Below, in pieces: positions 35,201-44,755 of a DNA stretch of 64,000 nt (its first letter is position 1; each line of letters opens with the position of its first letter). This DNA is from Nocardioides ganghwensis (GTDB lineage Bacteria; Actinomycetota; Actinomycetes; Propionibacteriales; Nocardioidaceae): NCBI RefSeq assembly GCF_014779655.1, contig NZ_JACXYX010000014.1, positions 62,001 to 126,000 of the forward strand, read 5' to 3'. The position numbers and the translations under genes are program-made. Under the pieces are notes generated by a model. It saw only the letters and a program-made list of their open reading frames with translations, searched no databases and was not told the DNA's origin.

Positions 35201-35859
35201 TCATCCCCGACATCGACGACTGGGACAAGCTCACCCTGCTCGGCCACGAGCGGGAGATGCTCGGCCTCTACGTCTCCGACCACCCGCTGCTCGGCCTCGA
35301 GCACGTGCTGTCGCAGGGCACCGACTGCACGATCGGCCAGCTGATGCTCGACGAGGAGCGCGCCCACAACTCCACGCTCACCGTCAGCGGTCTCATCACG
35401 TCCGTCTCGCGCAAGATCACCAAGCGCGGCGACCCGTGGGCCACGATCACCCTCGAGGACCTCGACGGCGCGATCGACGTGCTGCTGTTCCCCAGCGCCT
35501 ACACGCTGGCCTCGACCCTCCTCGTCGAGGACAACATCGTCCGCATCAAGGGCCAGCTCTCGCGTGACAAGGACCAGCCCGAGCTGCGCGCCCAGGAGGT
35601 CACCGCACCCGACCTCACCCAGGGCCCGGCCGGCCCGGTGGTGATCAGCCTGCCGTCGACCCGGTGCACCCCGCCGGTCGTGGCCCAGCTCCGCGACGTC
35701 CTCGGCACCCACCCCGGCATGACCGAGGTCCAGCTGAGGCTGCTGACCCGGAGCTCGACCAAGGTGCTGCGCCTCGACGACAACCTGCGGGTCAGCCCGA
35801 GCCCGGCGCTGTTCGCCGACCTCAAGCAGCTCCTCGGCCCCGGGTGCCTGACCGGATGA
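32290..35859 (+). CDS. dnaE: DNA polymerase III alpha subunit DnaE1
   Basis: 1189 residues, start ATG 32290. The N-terminal PHP domain begins NFVHLHVHTEYSMLDG (about 12-27) and keeps its metal-binding His/Asp residues, as in actinobacteria where it proofreads. The catalytic aspartates lie in PDFDIDFDD (about 427-435). Palm and finger segments such as GPGRGSGAGS and YQEQVMAIAQ follow, then a tandem helix-hairpin-helix and an OB domain (LTVSGLITSVSRK). This is the main replicative polymerase. A weak promoter may lie at 32150-32190 (TAGGCT as -10). Its stop overlaps the next start (ATGA). Confidence 0.97.
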   Translation: MSAGSSTSSAGNFVHLHVHTEYSMLDGASLLDGLFSRTSELGMPAIAMTDHGNLHGAYDFYSKARKHGVKPIIGIEAYLTPGTMRGERRRVRWGQGDLAEEGGNDVAGGGAYTHMTMWAESTEGMHNLFRLSSRSSLEGYYFKPRMDKEILAEHSKGLIVSTGCPSGAIQTRLRLGQYDEAVREAGELQEIFGRDNVFLELMDHGIDIEKRVRDDLLRLGKEMGLPPIATNDSHYNNPEDAAAHDALICVASGKRLSDTNRLKFDGGGYYIKSAAEMRELWADRFGMPEACDNTLAIAERCEVEFTESTGGYMARADVPAGETEESWFRKEVWRGIEARYPGERTTQEVRDRVEMELAIISQKGYCGYYLVVADFINWAKDNGIRVGPGRGSGAGSIAAYALRITDLCPLEHGLFFERFLNPERPSMPDFDIDFDDARRGEVIHYVSEKYGAERVAQIATFGRLKAKAAIKDAARVLDHGFAIGDRITKAYPADVMGKGVALKDIFNPDHKRYNDGGEFRALHGQDPDVRTIYETAVGLEGQIRNWGVHAAGVIMSSEPLIDIVPIMARPQDGAVITQFDYPMCESLGLVKMDFLGLSNLRILDDAVSNIEVNRGEKVVLEELGFEDRATYELMGRGDTLGVFQLDGSGMRSLLRSLQPDAFADITAVSALYRPGPMGADSHNKYARRKNGREAIEPIHPALAEALEPVLGETYGLIVYQEQVMAIAQVLAGFTLGAADNLRRAMGKKKKEELDKQYAGFQAGMLERGFPQQAIDKLWEILLPFSDYAFNKSHSAAYGVITYWTAYLKANYPTEYMAALLTSVKDDKDKMAIYLNECRRMKIQVLPPDVNESHANFTPVGNDIRFGLTAVRNVGSNVVDGIVSAREDKGRYLDFNDFMEKVPALVCNKRVVESLIKAGAFDDMKHKRRALAAVHETAVDQFVDLKKNEAIGQDSLFGGLEDDDAGFGVSVVIPDIDDWDKLTLLGHEREMLGLYVSDHPLLGLEHVLSQGTDCTIGQLMLDEERAHNSTLTVSGLITSVSRKITKRGDPWATITLEDLDGAIDVLLFPSAYTLASTLLVEDNIVRIKGQLSRDKDQPELRAQEVTAPDLTQGPAGPVVISLPSTRCTPPVVAQLRDVLGTHPGMTEVQLRLLTRSSTKVLRLDDNLRVSPSPALFADLKQLLGPGCLTG

Positions 35860-36398
35860 GCGAGCCCGCCACCCGGCGCTCCTCGCCACTGCGGCGGGTC
35901 CTGTTCGTGCTGGTGCTGTTCGCCGTCGGTGGAGCCGCGGGCGGGGTGCTGTGGGAGCGGTTGTGGGACGCGCCGACCGGCCTGGCCTACCAGGGCGCCT
36001 GGTACCTCGAGCCCGCGGGCCCGGACTTCTCCTTCGAGGCGATCGCGCTGTTCGTCGTGATCGCGTTCCCGCTCGGACTGCTGCTGGCGGTCCTGTCCGG
36101 GATGTGGCGAGGCCACGAGACCGCGACGCTGGTCAGCGTGCTGGTGGGCGCGTGCGCCGCCGCCTTCGTGATGTACGCCGTGGGTCACGCGCTCGGCCCG
36201 GGCGACCCGCAGGCCCTGGCTGCCGGGCAGCCCGACTACACGCCCGTGCCCGGGGACCTCGGCCTGACCGCTCCCGACCAGGGGCGGGTGCCCTGGCACT
36301 CGACCGCCCTGCTCGCACTTCCGGCCGGCGCGATGACTGGTCTGGTCGGCACCTACCTCTTGGGAAGTCGGGGGTTCGTCCGGCGTCCGCGTGGGTAG
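35856..36398 (+). CDS. Four-helix membrane protein (possibly DUF2567)
   Basis: 180 residues from ATG 35856, coupled to dnaE by a four-base overlap. Hydrophobic segments are near residues 14-34, 66-88, 95-118 and 150-170, with GLAYQGAWYLEPAGPDFSFEA in the first outside loop. The layout resembles actinobacterial DUF2567 proteins, but I cannot confirm the family. The function is unknown. The tail RGFVRRPRG is cytoplasmic by the positive-inside rule. Confidence 0.75.
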   Translation: MSEPATRRSSPLRRVLFVLVLFAVGGAAGGVLWERLWDAPTGLAYQGAWYLEPAGPDFSFEAIALFVVIAFPLGLLLAVLSGMWRGHETATLVSVLVGACAAAFVMYAVGHALGPGDPQALAAGQPDYTPVPGDLGLTAPDQGRVPWHSTALLALPAGAMTGLVGTYLLGSRGFVRRPRG

Positions 36399-36467
36399 GC
36401 TTTGCACGCCCGCACCAGGGCAGTCCCGGCGCCTGCCGGGAACCGTGCAACGGGGGAGCAGGACGAG

Positions 36468-38120
36468 ATGAGCATGACACCGGGCGGTCCGACCAACGGC
36501 CCCGAGTACCTCGACGGATCGGGCCCGGTCGAGACCGCGCCCGCCAACGACAACAAGAAGCGCCTCATCGCGCTCGGCGCCATCGTCGCCGGCGGTGCCG
36601 TGGTCGCCGGCGGTGCCTGGGCAGCCACCAGCTTCTTCGCCACCGGCTCGCAGCCGGCCGAGGCCCTGCCCGACTCGACGGTCGCCTACTTCAGCGTCGA
36701 CCTCGACCCGAGCGGCGGCCAGAAGATCGAGGCCATCAAGACCCTGCGCAAGTTCCCCGGCTTCACCGACAACGTCGACCTCGAGACCGACGACGACCTG
36801 CGCGAGCGGCTCTTCGAGGAGATCACGTCCTCCGGTGAGTGCGAGGGCCTCGACTACGCCGCCGACGTCGAGCCGTGGCTCGGCTCGCGGGCCGCGATGG
36901 CCGCCGTCGACCTCGGCGAGGACGAGCCGGCGGCGGTCGGTGTCGTCCAGACCACCGACGGCGGCAAGGCCGAGGACGGCCTGGCCAGGCTCATCGAGAC
37001 GTGCGGTGGCGACACGGCCGGGGGTGGGGCCGAGAGCGAGGGCGAGACCGGCAGCGACGTCGGTGGTTGGGTCGTCGAGGGCGACTGGATCGTGCTGGCC
37101 GAGACCAAGGAGATCGCGCAGCAGGTCGTCGACGCCGCGGACGGGTCGTCGCTGGCCGCCGACTCCTCCTTCGCGCAGTGGACGGGCGAGGCGGGCGACG
37201 ACGGCTTCATGTCCATGTACGTCGCCAAGGGCGTCACCAAGTACGCCGAGGACCTCGCCGGGATGGGCATGATGGGCACGATGGGCGTGCCGGGCGCCTC
37301 GACGGAGACCGAGGAGGTCCCCGAGGAGCTCCAGCAGATGATCAACGACTTCGACGGCGCGGCCGCCACCGTCCGCTTCGACGACGGCGCGGTCGAGGTC
37401 GAGTACGCCATGTCCAACTACAACAAGGACCTCACCCGCTTCGTCGAGAGCGAGGAGGGCGTCGAGATGCTCTCCGCCCTGCCTGAGGACACGGTCGCGG
37501 CGTTCGGGTTCGCCCTCGAGGAGGGCTGGGCCGAGGGTCTCCTCGACTACGTCAAGACCCTCGCGCCCGACGAGGCCGCATCGATCGACGAGCAGCTCGC
37601 CCAGTTCGAGTCCGAGACCGGACTCGCCTTCCCCGAGGACGTCGAGACGCTGCTCGGCGACGGGGTGACCGTGTCGATGGGCAGCGGGCTCGACCCCGAC
37701 GCCGTCACCAACGGCGGACCGGGCGAGGTGCCGGCCGGCATCCGCATCAAGGGTGACGCCGACGAGATCCAGGCCGTGCTCGACAAGATCAGCGCCCAGG
37801 CCGGGCCCGAGGCCGCCGAGTTCCTCCAGGTCACCGAGGGCGACGGCTACGCCGTGCTCGCCCTCCAGGACGACTACCGCAGCGCGCTGGAGGGCCGGGG
37901 CAGCCTGGGCGACAGCGCGACCTACTCGGAGGTCGTGGACGCCGACGAGGCCCAGTCGGTGATGTTCGTCAACTTCAACGCCGACGACGACTGGCTCGTG
38001 CGCCTCACCGGGGAGATGCCCGAGGTGAGCGAGAACCTCGAGCCGCTGGCGGCGTTCGGCTTCAGCAGCTGGGTCGACGACGAGGTCGTCCACGGCCTCA
38101 TGAAGGTCACGACCGACTGA
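36468..38120 (+). CDS. DUF3352 family membrane-anchored protein
   Basis: 550 residues from ATG 36468, behind GGGGGAGCAGGA. One membrane helix (about 30-52) anchors a large acidic extracytoplasmic region that starts LPDSTVAYFSVDLDPSGGQK. DUF3352 proteins repeat such a substrate-like fold twice; a second copy begins near residue 330 (LPEDTVAAFGFALEEGW). A Met/Gly patch (GMGMMGTMGVPG, about 263-274) is unusual. The role is unknown; topology suggests an envelope function. It ends at a strong bidirectional hairpin. Confidence 0.8.
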   Translation: MSMTPGGPTNGPEYLDGSGPVETAPANDNKKRLIALGAIVAGGAVVAGGAWAATSFFATGSQPAEALPDSTVAYFSVDLDPSGGQKIEAIKTLRKFPGFTDNVDLETDDDLRERLFEEITSSGECEGLDYAADVEPWLGSRAAMAAVDLGEDEPAAVGVVQTTDGGKAEDGLARLIETCGGDTAGGGAESEGETGSDVGGWVVEGDWIVLAETKEIAQQVVDAADGSSLAADSSFAQWTGEAGDDGFMSMYVAKGVTKYAEDLAGMGMMGTMGVPGASTETEEVPEELQQMINDFDGAAATVRFDDGAVEVEYAMSNYNKDLTRFVESEEGVEMLSALPEDTVAAFGFALEEGWAEGLLDYVKTLAPDEAASIDEQLAQFESETGLAFPEDVETLLGDGVTVSMGSGLDPDAVTNGGPGEVPAGIRIKGDADEIQAVLDKISAQAGPEAAEFLQVTEGDGYAVLALQDDYRSALEGRGSLGDSATYSEVVDADEAQSVMFVNFNADDDWLVRLTGEMPEVSENLEPLAAFGFSSWVDDEVVHGLMKVTTD

Positions 38121-38125
38121 CCGAC

Positions 38126-38153
38126 AGCGGCGGCGGGACAGCCCGCCGCCGCT
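38126..38153. terminator. Bidirectional terminator hairpin
   Basis: AGCGGCGGCGGG (38126-38137) pairs perfectly with CCCGCCGCCGCT (38142-38153) around the loop ACAG. It sits between the convergent DUF3352 and YbaK genes and touches the YbaK stop codon. No T-tract is present in either direction, common in this GC range. Confidence 0.8.
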
Positions 38154-38644
38154 CAGCGACGGATGGTGGCGATCACCGCTCCGGTGATCGCCACCAGGTC
38201 CTGCGGCGCGATCTCGAGGTCGAGGCCGCGCCGACCGCCGGAGACCAGGACGGTGTCGTGCTCGAGCGCCGAGGCGTCGAGGACCGTACGGTGCGGACGC
38301 CTCTGGCCGACGGGGGAGATGCCCCCGGCGACATAGCCCGTGGCGCGCTCGGCCGCAGCCACGTCGGCCATCAGGGCCTTGCTGCCGTCCAGCGCCTTGG
38401 CGAGCGCCTTGAGGTCGAGGTGTCCCGACACCGGCACGACGCCGACGACCAAGCTGCCGTCGAGCGTGGCGAGCAGGGTCTTGAACACCCGGTCCGGGTC
38501 GACGCCCAACGCCTCGGCCGCCTCGGCACCGTAGGACTCCGCCCGCGGGTCGTGCTCGTAGGCCCGGACCTCGTAGGCGATGCCGGCCTGCGTGAGCGCG
38601 ACGGTTGCCGGGGTGCCGCCGGCTGCACGCGACTTCTTCGCCAT
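38153..38644 (-). CDS. ybaK: YbaK/EbsC family Cys-tRNA(Pro) deacylase
   Basis: 163 residues, start ATG 38644. The family core is present: YEHDPRAESYGAEAAEALG, then VFKTLLATLDG with the functional Lys, and GYVAGGISPVGQRR, followed by DASALEHDTVLVSGGRRGLDLEI. YbaK removes cysteine wrongly attached to tRNA-Pro. The length is typical for the free-standing enzyme. It lies 12 bases after the LON-domain gene on the same strand. Confidence 0.9.
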   Translation of the reverse strand: MAKKSRAAGGTPATVALTQAGIAYEVRAYEHDPRAESYGAEAAEALGVDPDRVFKTLLATLDGSLVVGVVPVSGHLDLKALAKALDGSKALMADVAAAERATGYVAGGISPVGQRRPHRTVLDASALEHDTVLVSGGRRGLDLEIAPQDLVAITGAVIATIRR

Positions 38645-38656
38645 CAGCTGCGCGTC

Positions 38657-39322
38657 TCAGTTGGGCGACCAGGCCGTACGCGCGACCTGGGTGGCGGGCA
38701 GCGACGGGATGACGTTGATGGCGCGCAGCTCGTCGGTCAGCAGCTGGGTGACGAGGATGAGCCGCTCGGTCGCGTCGGTCGCCTCGAGCAGCGACTGGCG
38801 CTCGGCCATCGGGAGGGGAGCGAGGGCGGAGAGCGTCCACGCGAGGTAGTCGGGGTCGCGGGGGAGCGTCCCGCTGTAGGGGTCGCCCTGGAGCTCGGTC
38901 ATCGCGGCGCGGAAGGCGGTGAAGGTCGCGCGGGCGCGGTCGAGCAGGTCCTGCGGCACCTCGACGTCGGGCTCGGGCAGGACCGCGGCGACGCCCTGGG
39001 GGAAGTCGGCGCCGCGCTGCATCTCCTCGAGCACCAGCCGTTCGCGCGCCACTGCGACGATGTCGAAGGTCCCGTCGTCGCGGCGCTCGACCTCGGTCAG
39101 CTGGAGCATGCAGCCCACCCGGTAGACCGACTGGGCGCCGTGGTCGCCGACCTCGTAGCCCTCCCGGATGGCGACCGTGCCGAAGACGCGCTGCGCCGGG
39201 TCGTCGACCTCGAGGAGGTGGCGTACGAGCATCCGGTAGCGGTCCTCGAAGACGTGCAGCGGCACGCTCATCCCGGGGAACACCACGGTGCTCAACGGGA
39301 ACATCGGCAGCGGATCGCTCAC
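38657..39322 (-). CDS. LON-substrate-binding-domain protein
   Basis: 221 residues from GTG 39322; a longer frame would run over the hisD start. It opens [27 protein letters not shown], the classical N-terminal LON domain, without the AAA or protease domains of Lon. Such stand-alone proteins are common in actinobacteria, and a peptide-binding role is only inferred. The gene is transcribed away from hisD, with 79 bases between the two starts. Confidence 0.88.
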   Translation of the reverse strand: MSDPLPMFPLSTVVFPGMSVPLHVFEDRYRMLVRHLLEVDDPAQRVFGTVAIREGYEVGDHGAQSVYRVGCMLQLTEVERRDDGTFDIVAVARERLVLEEMQRGADFPQGVAAVLPEPDVEVPQDLLDRARATFTAFRAAMTELQGDPYSGTLPRDPDYLAWTLSALAPLPMAERQSLLEATDATERLILVTQLLTDELRAINVIPSLPATQVARTAWSPN

Positions 39323-39364
39323 ACCCGTGACAGTAGTCGGCGGTGTCCACCCCACGCCCGCGAC

Positions 39365-39394
39365 TTCGGCCCGACCCGCCGGGGAACCTAGAAT
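39365..39394 (+). promoter_or_regulatory. Candidate hisD promoter
   Basis: TAGAAT (39389-39394) is a good -10 just seven bases before the hisD ATG, which would make a very short or leaderless transcript. TTCGGC (39365-39370) with an 18-base gap is a poor -35. Confidence 0.4.
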
Positions 39395-39401
39395 CGACGG
39401 C

Positions 39402-40724
39402 ATGTCCCTGATCCGCCGCATCGACCTCAGGGGCGCCGACCCGGCGTCCGTCGACTACCGCACGAGCGTGCCTCGCGCCGAGTTCGACGTCGAGGCCGCC
39501 ACGCATCAGGTGCAGCCCATCATCGACGCGGTGCGCGCCCGTGGCGTCGAGGCGATCACGGAGCTCTCCGAGCGCTTCGACGGCGTGCGGGTCGAGGACA
39601 TCCGGGTCCCCCGGGAGGCACTCGACCGCGCCCTCGCCGAGCTCGACCCGGCCGTGCGCGCCGGGCTCGAGGAGTCGATCCGGCGGCTTCGGGCGACCAG
39701 CGAGGCCGAGCTCGAGCGCGACGTCACCAGCGAGGTGGCCCCGGGCGCGACCGTGACCCACCGCAAGGTCCCGATCGGCCGGGTCGGGCTCTACGTCCCC
39801 GGCGGCCTGGCCCCCCTCGTGAGCAGCGTCGTGATGAACGTCGTGCCCGCCCAGGTGGCCGGCGTGCCCTCGATCGCCCTGGCCAGCCCGCCGCAGAAGA
39901 CCCGCGGCGGCCTGCCGGAGCCGACCATCCTGGCCGCGTGCGCGCTGCTCGGCGTCGACGAGGTGTACGCCGTCGGTGGCGCGCAGGCGATCGCGATGTT
40001 CGCCCACGGCGCGGGCCCGTGCGAGCGCGTCGACCTGGTGACCGGCCCCGGCAACATCTACGTCGCCGCCGCCAAGCGGCTGCTGCGCGGTGTCGTCGGC
40101 ATCGACTCCGAGGCCGGACCGACCGAGATCGCGATCCTGGCCGACGACAGCGCCGAGCCCGCGTTCGTGGCGTCCGACCTGATCAGCCAGGCCGAGCACG
40201 ACCCGATGGCCGCCTCCGTGCTGGTCACCGACTCCACGCACCTCGCCGACGCGGTGGAGACCGAGCTGGAGAAGCAGGTCTTCGAGACCCGCCACACCGA
40301 GCGGATCCGCACCGCCCTCGGTGGGCGGCAGTCCGGCATCGTCCTGGTCGACGACATGGACCAGGGTGTCGCGGTCGTCGACGCCTACGCCGCCGAGCAC
40401 CTCGAGATCCACACCCGCGACGCGTCCGCGCACGCCGCGCGCATCCGCAACGCAGGGGCGATCTTCGTCGGCCCGTGGGCACCGGTGTCCCTCGGCGACT
40501 ACTGCGCCGGCTCCAACCACGTGCTGCCCACCGCGGGCTGCGCCTGCCACTCGAGCGGGCTGTCCGTGCGCGCGTTCACGCGCTCGGTCCACGTCGTCGA
40601 CTACTCGCAGGCCGCCCTCGCCGAGGTGGCCGACCACGTCGTGACGCTCGCAGAGGCCGAGGACCTGCCCGGCCACGGCCAGGCCGTCAGCGTGCGCTTC
40701 GAGCCGGGGCGGTCGGCACAGTGA
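39402..40724 (+). CDS. hisD: Histidinol dehydrogenase
   Basis: 440 residues from ATG 39402. Family motifs are [49 protein letters not shown], and [14 protein letters not shown]. The zinc and catalytic region is [14 protein letters not shown], then [14 protein letters not shown], with the His/Glu pair ending in AEHLEIHT. It performs the last two oxidations to L-histidine. The usual first gene of an actinobacterial hisDCB operon; its stop overlaps hisC (GTGA). Confidence 0.96.
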   Translation: MSLIRRIDLRGADPASVDYRTSVPRAEFDVEAATHQVQPIIDAVRARGVEAITELSERFDGVRVEDIRVPREALDRALAELDPAVRAGLEESIRRLRATSEAELERDVTSEVAPGATVTHRKVPIGRVGLYVPGGLAPLVSSVVMNVVPAQVAGVPSIALASPPQKTRGGLPEPTILAACALLGVDEVYAVGGAQAIAMFAHGAGPCERVDLVTGPGNIYVAAAKRLLRGVVGIDSEAGPTEIAILADDSAEPAFVASDLISQAEHDPMAASVLVTDSTHLADAVETELEKQVFETRHTERIRTALGGRQSGIVLVDDMDQGVAVVDAYAAEHLEIHTRDASAHAARIRNAGAIFVGPWAPVSLGDYCAGSNHVLPTAGCACHSSGLSVRAFTRSVHVVDYSQAALAEVADHVVTLAEAEDLPGHGQAVSVRFEPGRSAQ

Positions 40725-41848
40725 GCCCGGTCTTCCCACCCCTGCGCGAGGAGCTGCAGGGGATCGAGCCCTATGGCGCGCCCCAGCTCTCGCTGGAGCA
40801 GGCCCCGGTCCAGCTCAACGTCAACGAGAACCCCTACGGCCCTTCGCCGGAGGCGACGGCCGACATCGCGCGCGCCGTCGGCGAGGCCGCGGTCTCGCTC
40901 AACCGCTACCCCGACCGTGAGTTCGTCGAGCTGCGGACCGCGCTCGCGGCGTACCTCGACACCTCCGGCGGCACCGGCGTCACCGCGGAGATGGTGTGGG
41001 CCGCCAACGGCTCCAACGAGGTCATGCTGCAGCTGCTGCAGGCCTTCGGCGGGCCCGGGCGGGTGGCGCTGTCGTTCGCGCCGACGTACTCGATGTACCC
41101 CGAGTACGCCCGCGACACCATGACGGAGTGGGTGGCCGGACACCGGGCCGAGGACTTCTCCCTCGACCTCGACGCCGCGAGGCAGCTCGTCCTCGAGCGG
41201 CAGCCGTCCGTGGTGCTGCTGCCGAGCCCCAACAACCCGACCGGGACGGCGCTGCCGCCCGAGGCGGTGACCATGCTGTGCGAGGCGGCCGCGTCCTACG
41301 AGCCCGGCGGGCTGGTCGTCGTCGACGAGGCGTACGGCGAGTTCCGGCGCGCCGGCACCCCGAGCGCGCTGGAGCTGCTGCCCCGGCACCGCAACCTGGT
41401 GGTGACGCGCACGATGAGCAAGGCGTTCGCCCTCGCCGGAGCGCGGCTGGGCTACCTCGCCGCCGACCCCGCGATCTGCGACGCGATCCGGGTCGTACGG
41501 CTCCCCTACCACCTCTCGGCCGTCACCCAGGCGACCGCCCTGGCCGCGCTGCGGCACGCGCCCGAGCTGCTCGGCAGGGTCGACGACCTGCGTGCCGAGC
41601 GCGACGAGACAGTCACGTGGCTGCGCGAGCAGGGCTTCGAGGTCGCCGACTCCGACGCCAACTTCGTGCTCTTCGGCCGCTTCGCCGACCGGCACGCGGT
41701 CTGGCAGGGTCTGGTCGACCGCGGTGTGCTGATCCGCGAGACCGGGCCCGACGGGTGGCTGCGCGTCTCGGTGGGCACGCCCGACGAGATGGCAGCATTC
41801 AGGCAGGCACTGCTGGACACAATCGACACGACGGAGGAGCCGGCATGA
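40721..41848 (+). CDS. hisC: Histidinol-phosphate aminotransferase
   Basis: 375 residues from GTG 40721, overlapping hisD. It is a fold-type I PLP enzyme: [13 protein letters not shown] near the start, [24 protein letters not shown], and the Schiff-base lysine K234 in [17 protein letters not shown]. It converts imidazole acetol phosphate to histidinol phosphate with glutamate. The end overlaps hisB (ATGA). Confidence 0.95.
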   Translation: MSPVFPPLREELQGIEPYGAPQLSLEQAPVQLNVNENPYGPSPEATADIARAVGEAAVSLNRYPDREFVELRTALAAYLDTSGGTGVTAEMVWAANGSNEVMLQLLQAFGGPGRVALSFAPTYSMYPEYARDTMTEWVAGHRAEDFSLDLDAARQLVLERQPSVVLLPSPNNPTGTALPPEAVTMLCEAAASYEPGGLVVVDEAYGEFRRAGTPSALELLPRHRNLVVTRTMSKAFALAGARLGYLAADPAICDAIRVVRLPYHLSAVTQATALAALRHAPELLGRVDDLRAERDETVTWLREQGFEVADSDANFVLFGRFADRHAVWQGLVDRGVLIRETGPDGWLRVSVGTPDEMAAFRQALLDTIDTTEEPA

Positions 41849-42453
41849 GCCGCATCGCCAGGATCGAGCGCACCACCAAGGAGTCGAAGGTCCTCGTCGA
41901 GGTCGACCTCGACGGCACCGGCCGCTCCGAGGTGTCCACCGGGGTCGGCTTCTACGACCACATGCTCGACGCGTTCGCCCGACACTCGCTCGTCGACCTC
42001 GTGGTCCGCACCGAGGGCGACACCCACATCGACGCGCACCACTCGGTGGAGGACACCGCGATCGTGCTCGGCCAGGCCCTGCGCGAGGCGCTCGGCGACA
42101 AGTCCGGGATCCGCCGCTTCGGCGACGCGACCGTCCCGCTCGACGAGGCGCTCGTCCAGGCCGTCGTCGACGTGTCCGGTCGCCCCTACTGCGTGCACAC
42201 GGGCGAGCCCGAGGGACAGGTCTACGTCGCCATCGGCGGCTCCGGCGTCCCCTACATGGGCTCGCTCACGCAGCACGTCTTCGAGTCGATCGCGCAGCAC
42301 GGCCACTTCGGCCTGCACGTCCGCGTGCTGGCGGGCCGCGACCCGCACCACATCGTCGAGACCCAGTACAAGGCGTTCGCCCGGGCGTTCCGCGACGCCG
42401 TGGCGATCGACCCGCGCGAGACGGGCGTGCCGTCCACCAAGGGCAGCCTGTGA
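41845..42453 (+). CDS. hisB: Imidazoleglycerol-phosphate dehydratase
   Basis: 202 residues from ATG 41845. The two duplicated halves of the enzyme are visible, each with a metal-binding His set: [14 protein letters not shown] and [17 protein letters not shown] in the first, [17 protein letters not shown] and [16 protein letters not shown] in the second. It is the monofunctional actinobacterial form without a phosphatase domain. It overlaps both neighbours. Confidence 0.97.
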   Translation: MSRIARIERTTKESKVLVEVDLDGTGRSEVSTGVGFYDHMLDAFARHSLVDLVVRTEGDTHIDAHHSVEDTAIVLGQALREALGDKSGIRRFGDATVPLDEALVQAVVDVSGRPYCVHTGEPEGQVYVAIGGSGVPYMGSLTQHVFESIAQHGHFGLHVRVLAGRDPHHIVETQYKAFARAFRDAVAIDPRETGVPSTKGSL

Positions 42454-43100
42454 GCGAGCCTGCGAGCCGGCCTGGCGTCGTCGTCCTCGACTACGGCTCG
42501 GGCAACCTCCGCTCGGTCGTGCGCGCCGTCGAGCGGGCCGGCGCGTCGGTGACGCTGACCGGTGACTTCGACACCGCACTCGCGGCCGACGGGCTCGTCG
42601 TCCCGGGCGTCGGGGCGTACGCCGCGTGCATGGCCGGCCTGCGCGGGATCAAGGGCGACCGGATCATCGGACGGCGCCTCGCCGGCGGCCGCCCGGTGCT
42701 CGGCATCTGCGTCGGGATGCAGATCCTGTTCGCCGGTGGGGTCGAGCACGGCGTGGAGACCGACGGCTGCGACGAGTGGCCCGGCCTGGTCACCCGGCTC
42801 GAGGCCGACGTGGTGCCGCACATGGGCTGGAACACCGTCGAGGCGCCCGCGGGGACGCGCCTGTTCGCGGGCGTCGAGGACGAGCGCTTCTACTTCGTGC
42901 ACTCCTACGCCGCCCGGTCGTGGGACCTCGTGACCAACGACCGGACGGCGGCGCCGCTCGTGACCTGGGCCGAGCACGGAGGCGACCGGTTCGTCGCCGC
43001 GGTGGAGAACGGCCCGCTGTCCGCCACCCAGTTCCACCCGGAGAAGTCCGGCGACGCGGGCGCCGCGCTGCTGCGCAACTGGGTGTCCTCGCTGGCCTGA
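42450..43100 (+). CDS. hisH: Imidazole glycerol phosphate synthase, glutaminase subunit
   Basis: 216 residues from GTG 42450, overlapping hisB. A class I glutamine amidotransferase with [11 protein letters not shown] at the start and nucleophile Cys in [11 protein letters not shown]. The catalytic His and Glu lie in [12 protein letters not shown]. It delivers ammonia to HisF, encoded 4.3 kb downstream instead of adjacent. Last gene of the first his segment. Confidence 0.96.
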   Translation: MSEPASRPGVVVLDYGSGNLRSVVRAVERAGASVTLTGDFDTALAADGLVVPGVGAYAACMAGLRGIKGDRIIGRRLAGGRPVLGICVGMQILFAGGVEHGVETDGCDEWPGLVTRLEADVVPHMGWNTVEAPAGTRLFAGVEDERFYFVHSYAARSWDLVTNDRTAAPLVTWAEHGGDRFVAAVENGPLSATQFHPEKSGDAGAALLRNWVSSLA

Positions 43101-43125
43101 CCTGGCCTGCTGGGAGGATGGCTCC

Positions 43126-43569
43126 GTGCCCGACTGGCCGGTCCTGCCGCTCTACGCCTTCCTCGTGGTCGTCGCGTTCTGCCGGGCCGGGGCCACCTAC
43201 GCCGTGGGCCGGGCGGCACGAGGTGCCGCCGGTCGGCGCTGGCGCCTCGACGCGGCGTGGCTGCGTCGGGGGGAGGACGTCGTACGCCGCTTCGGTGCGC
43301 CCGCGGTCACGCTGTGCTTCCTGACCGTGGGGGTCCAGACCGCCGTGAACCTGGCGGCGGGGACGCTCCGGATGCCGCCGCGCCGCTACGTGCCCGCGCT
43401 CTTCCTCGGCGCCCTGCTGTGGGCCGGGGTCTACCTGACGGTCGGCATCGCGGTCGTGGAGACGTTCTGGGGGAGCGGCCGCCCCTGGCTGCTGCTCGCC
43501 GTGCTCGCGGCGGCAGCGCTCACCGCCGTCGCCGTACGGCGCCTGCTGCGCCGCCGGGTCACCGGCTGA
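43126..43569 (+). CDS. Small VTT/DedA-like membrane protein
   Basis: 147 residues, start GTG 43126. Four hydrophobic segments (about 5-23, 60-78, 90-110, 122-140) surround RMPPRRYVPALFLGALLWAGVY, which resembles the conserved arginine and GALLW of VTT (DedA) proteins. It lacks the usual length of about 200 residues and several loops, so it is a short or divergent member. DedA-type proteins move lipid carriers or support proton gradients; a function here is not shown. It lies between hisH and a hemerythrin gene. Confidence 0.65.
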   Translation: MPDWPVLPLYAFLVVVAFCRAGATYAVGRAARGAAGRRWRLDAAWLRRGEDVVRRFGAPAVTLCFLTVGVQTAVNLAAGTLRMPPRRYVPALFLGALLWAGVYLTVGIAVVETFWGSGRPWLLLAVLAAAALTAVAVRRLLRRRVTG

Positions 43570-43622
43570 CCGGTCGCGAAATCGGTCGTCAGGTCCGGGC
43601 GGACGGGGTTAGCGTCCCGCGC

Positions 43623-44255
43623 ATGAGCGATCGCATGAGCATGAACCAGGTCATCCATGCCGCGGTGCGTCGCGACGTGTCCCGCACGGAGCGGGCGCTC
43701 CGCGCGCTCCCCGCCGGCGACGTCGTACGCGCCCGGCAGGTCCGCACCGCCTGGCGCAACCTGGTCCGCGAGCTGACCCACCACCACGAGGCGGAGGACA
43801 CCATCGCGTGGCCGTTCCTGGCGTCACGCGGCTTCGACGCCGCCCTCCTCGGTGAGATGGAGGCCGAGCACGTCGCCATGAAGCAGGCGCTGGTCGCGTC
43901 GTCCGCCGCGATCGACGCGGTCGTCGCCGCGCCCACCGAGGCCGCGGCGACCGCCGCGGCGGACGAGGTCGCCCGCGCGAGCGACGTGATCAACGACCAC
44001 CTCGCCCACGAGGAGGCCGACGTCGAGGGCATCATGGGCGAGCTCGAGGACGACCCCGAGTGGAAGAAGGCCGCGGGCCGGATGCGCCCGGCCAGCATCG
44101 TCGACGCCGCCAACGCGCTGGCGTGGATGCAGGACGGCGCGGGGGAGCGGGAGCGGTCGTCGCTGCGGGCCACGATCCCCGGCCCGGTGGTGACGATCCT
44201 GACGCTGCTGCTGGCGCGCCGCTACCGGCGCGAGGTCGCACCGGTCTGGCGCTAG
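43623..44255 (+). CDS. Hemerythrin HHE-domain protein
   Basis: 210 residues from ATG 43623 (ATG 43635 also possible). The iron-binding pattern is seen in LTHHHEAEDTIAWPFL (about 49-64), EMEAEHVAMKQAL (about 78-90) and NDHLAHEEADVEGIM (about 126-140). The C-terminus has a hydrophobic stretch PGPVVTILTLLLARRY that could contact the membrane. HHE proteins bind oxygen, nitric oxide or iron. Its TAG and the stop of the opposing gene share the bases CTAG (44252-44255). Confidence 0.85.
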   Translation: MSDRMSMNQVIHAAVRRDVSRTERALRALPAGDVVRARQVRTAWRNLVRELTHHHEAEDTIAWPFLASRGFDAALLGEMEAEHVAMKQALVASSAAIDAVVAAPTEAAATAAADEVARASDVINDHLAHEEADVEGIMGELEDDPEWKKAAGRMRPASIVDAANALAWMQDGAGERERSSLRATIPGPVVTILTLLLARRYRREVAPVWR

Positions 44256-44755
44256 CGGGTCCCGGCGTCGCGCTCGGCCAGCTCCTTGAGGGTCCGCAGC
44301 TGCTTGCGGGCCATCACGAGGTCACCGACCGAGAGGAGCGGCGCCAGCCACCGGGTCGTACGGGCGACCACCTTGAGCACGAGCCGTGAGCCGCGCGGGT
44401 GCGGCAGCACGGCGTACGTCATGCAGGCGCCCATGATCTGCGCGGTCAGCTCCTGTCCGGGGACCACCGCCACGACCCGGCCCTGGTCGCGGCCGAACGC
44501 GCGGGTGAACGGGTCGCCGACCTGCGGCTCCGGCACGTCGAGGAGCTGACGCGGTGAGCGGCTGCCGAGGTTGTCGACGAGGTCGTAGGAGTACGGCGCC
44601 ACCCGCACCTGCCGCACCCGTGCCCAGACGACGCCCGGCGGTGCGTGGACCGTGACCCCGCGCCACGCCTCCAGCGTCGGGACCAGGACCAGGTCGTCGC
44701 ACCCGTAGTGGCGCTGCACCTCCGCGTCGCTCACGCCCCACTGGTCCCCGATCAC
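44252..44755 (-). CDS. SRPBCC (START-like) family protein
   Basis: 167 residues, start GTG 44755. The motif VHAPPGVVWARVRQVRVAPYSYDLVDNLG is the conserved first strand and helix of START/polyketide-cyclase-like folds in actinobacteria. RLVLKVVARTTRW is a later beta strand and the rest is helical. It probably binds a hydrophobic ligand; no catalytic residue can be named. It converges with the hemerythrin gene and diverges from the phosphatase gene. Confidence 0.72.
   Translation of the reverse strand: MIGDQWGVSDAEVQRHYGCDDLVLVPTLEAWRGVTVHAPPGVVWARVRQVRVAPYSYDLVDNLGSRSPRQLLDVPEPQVGDPFTRAFGRDQGRVVAVVPGQELTAQIMGACMTYAVLPHPRGSRLVLKVVARTTRWLAPLLSVGDLVMARKQLRTLKELAERDAGTR

Noticed and set aside
35499..40739. 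A very long open frame antisense to dnaE, hisD and others
   Set aside because: It runs opposite several confidently identified genes, shows no family motif and has the Asp/Val/Arg/Gly composition expected from reading 72% GC codons on the wrong strand.
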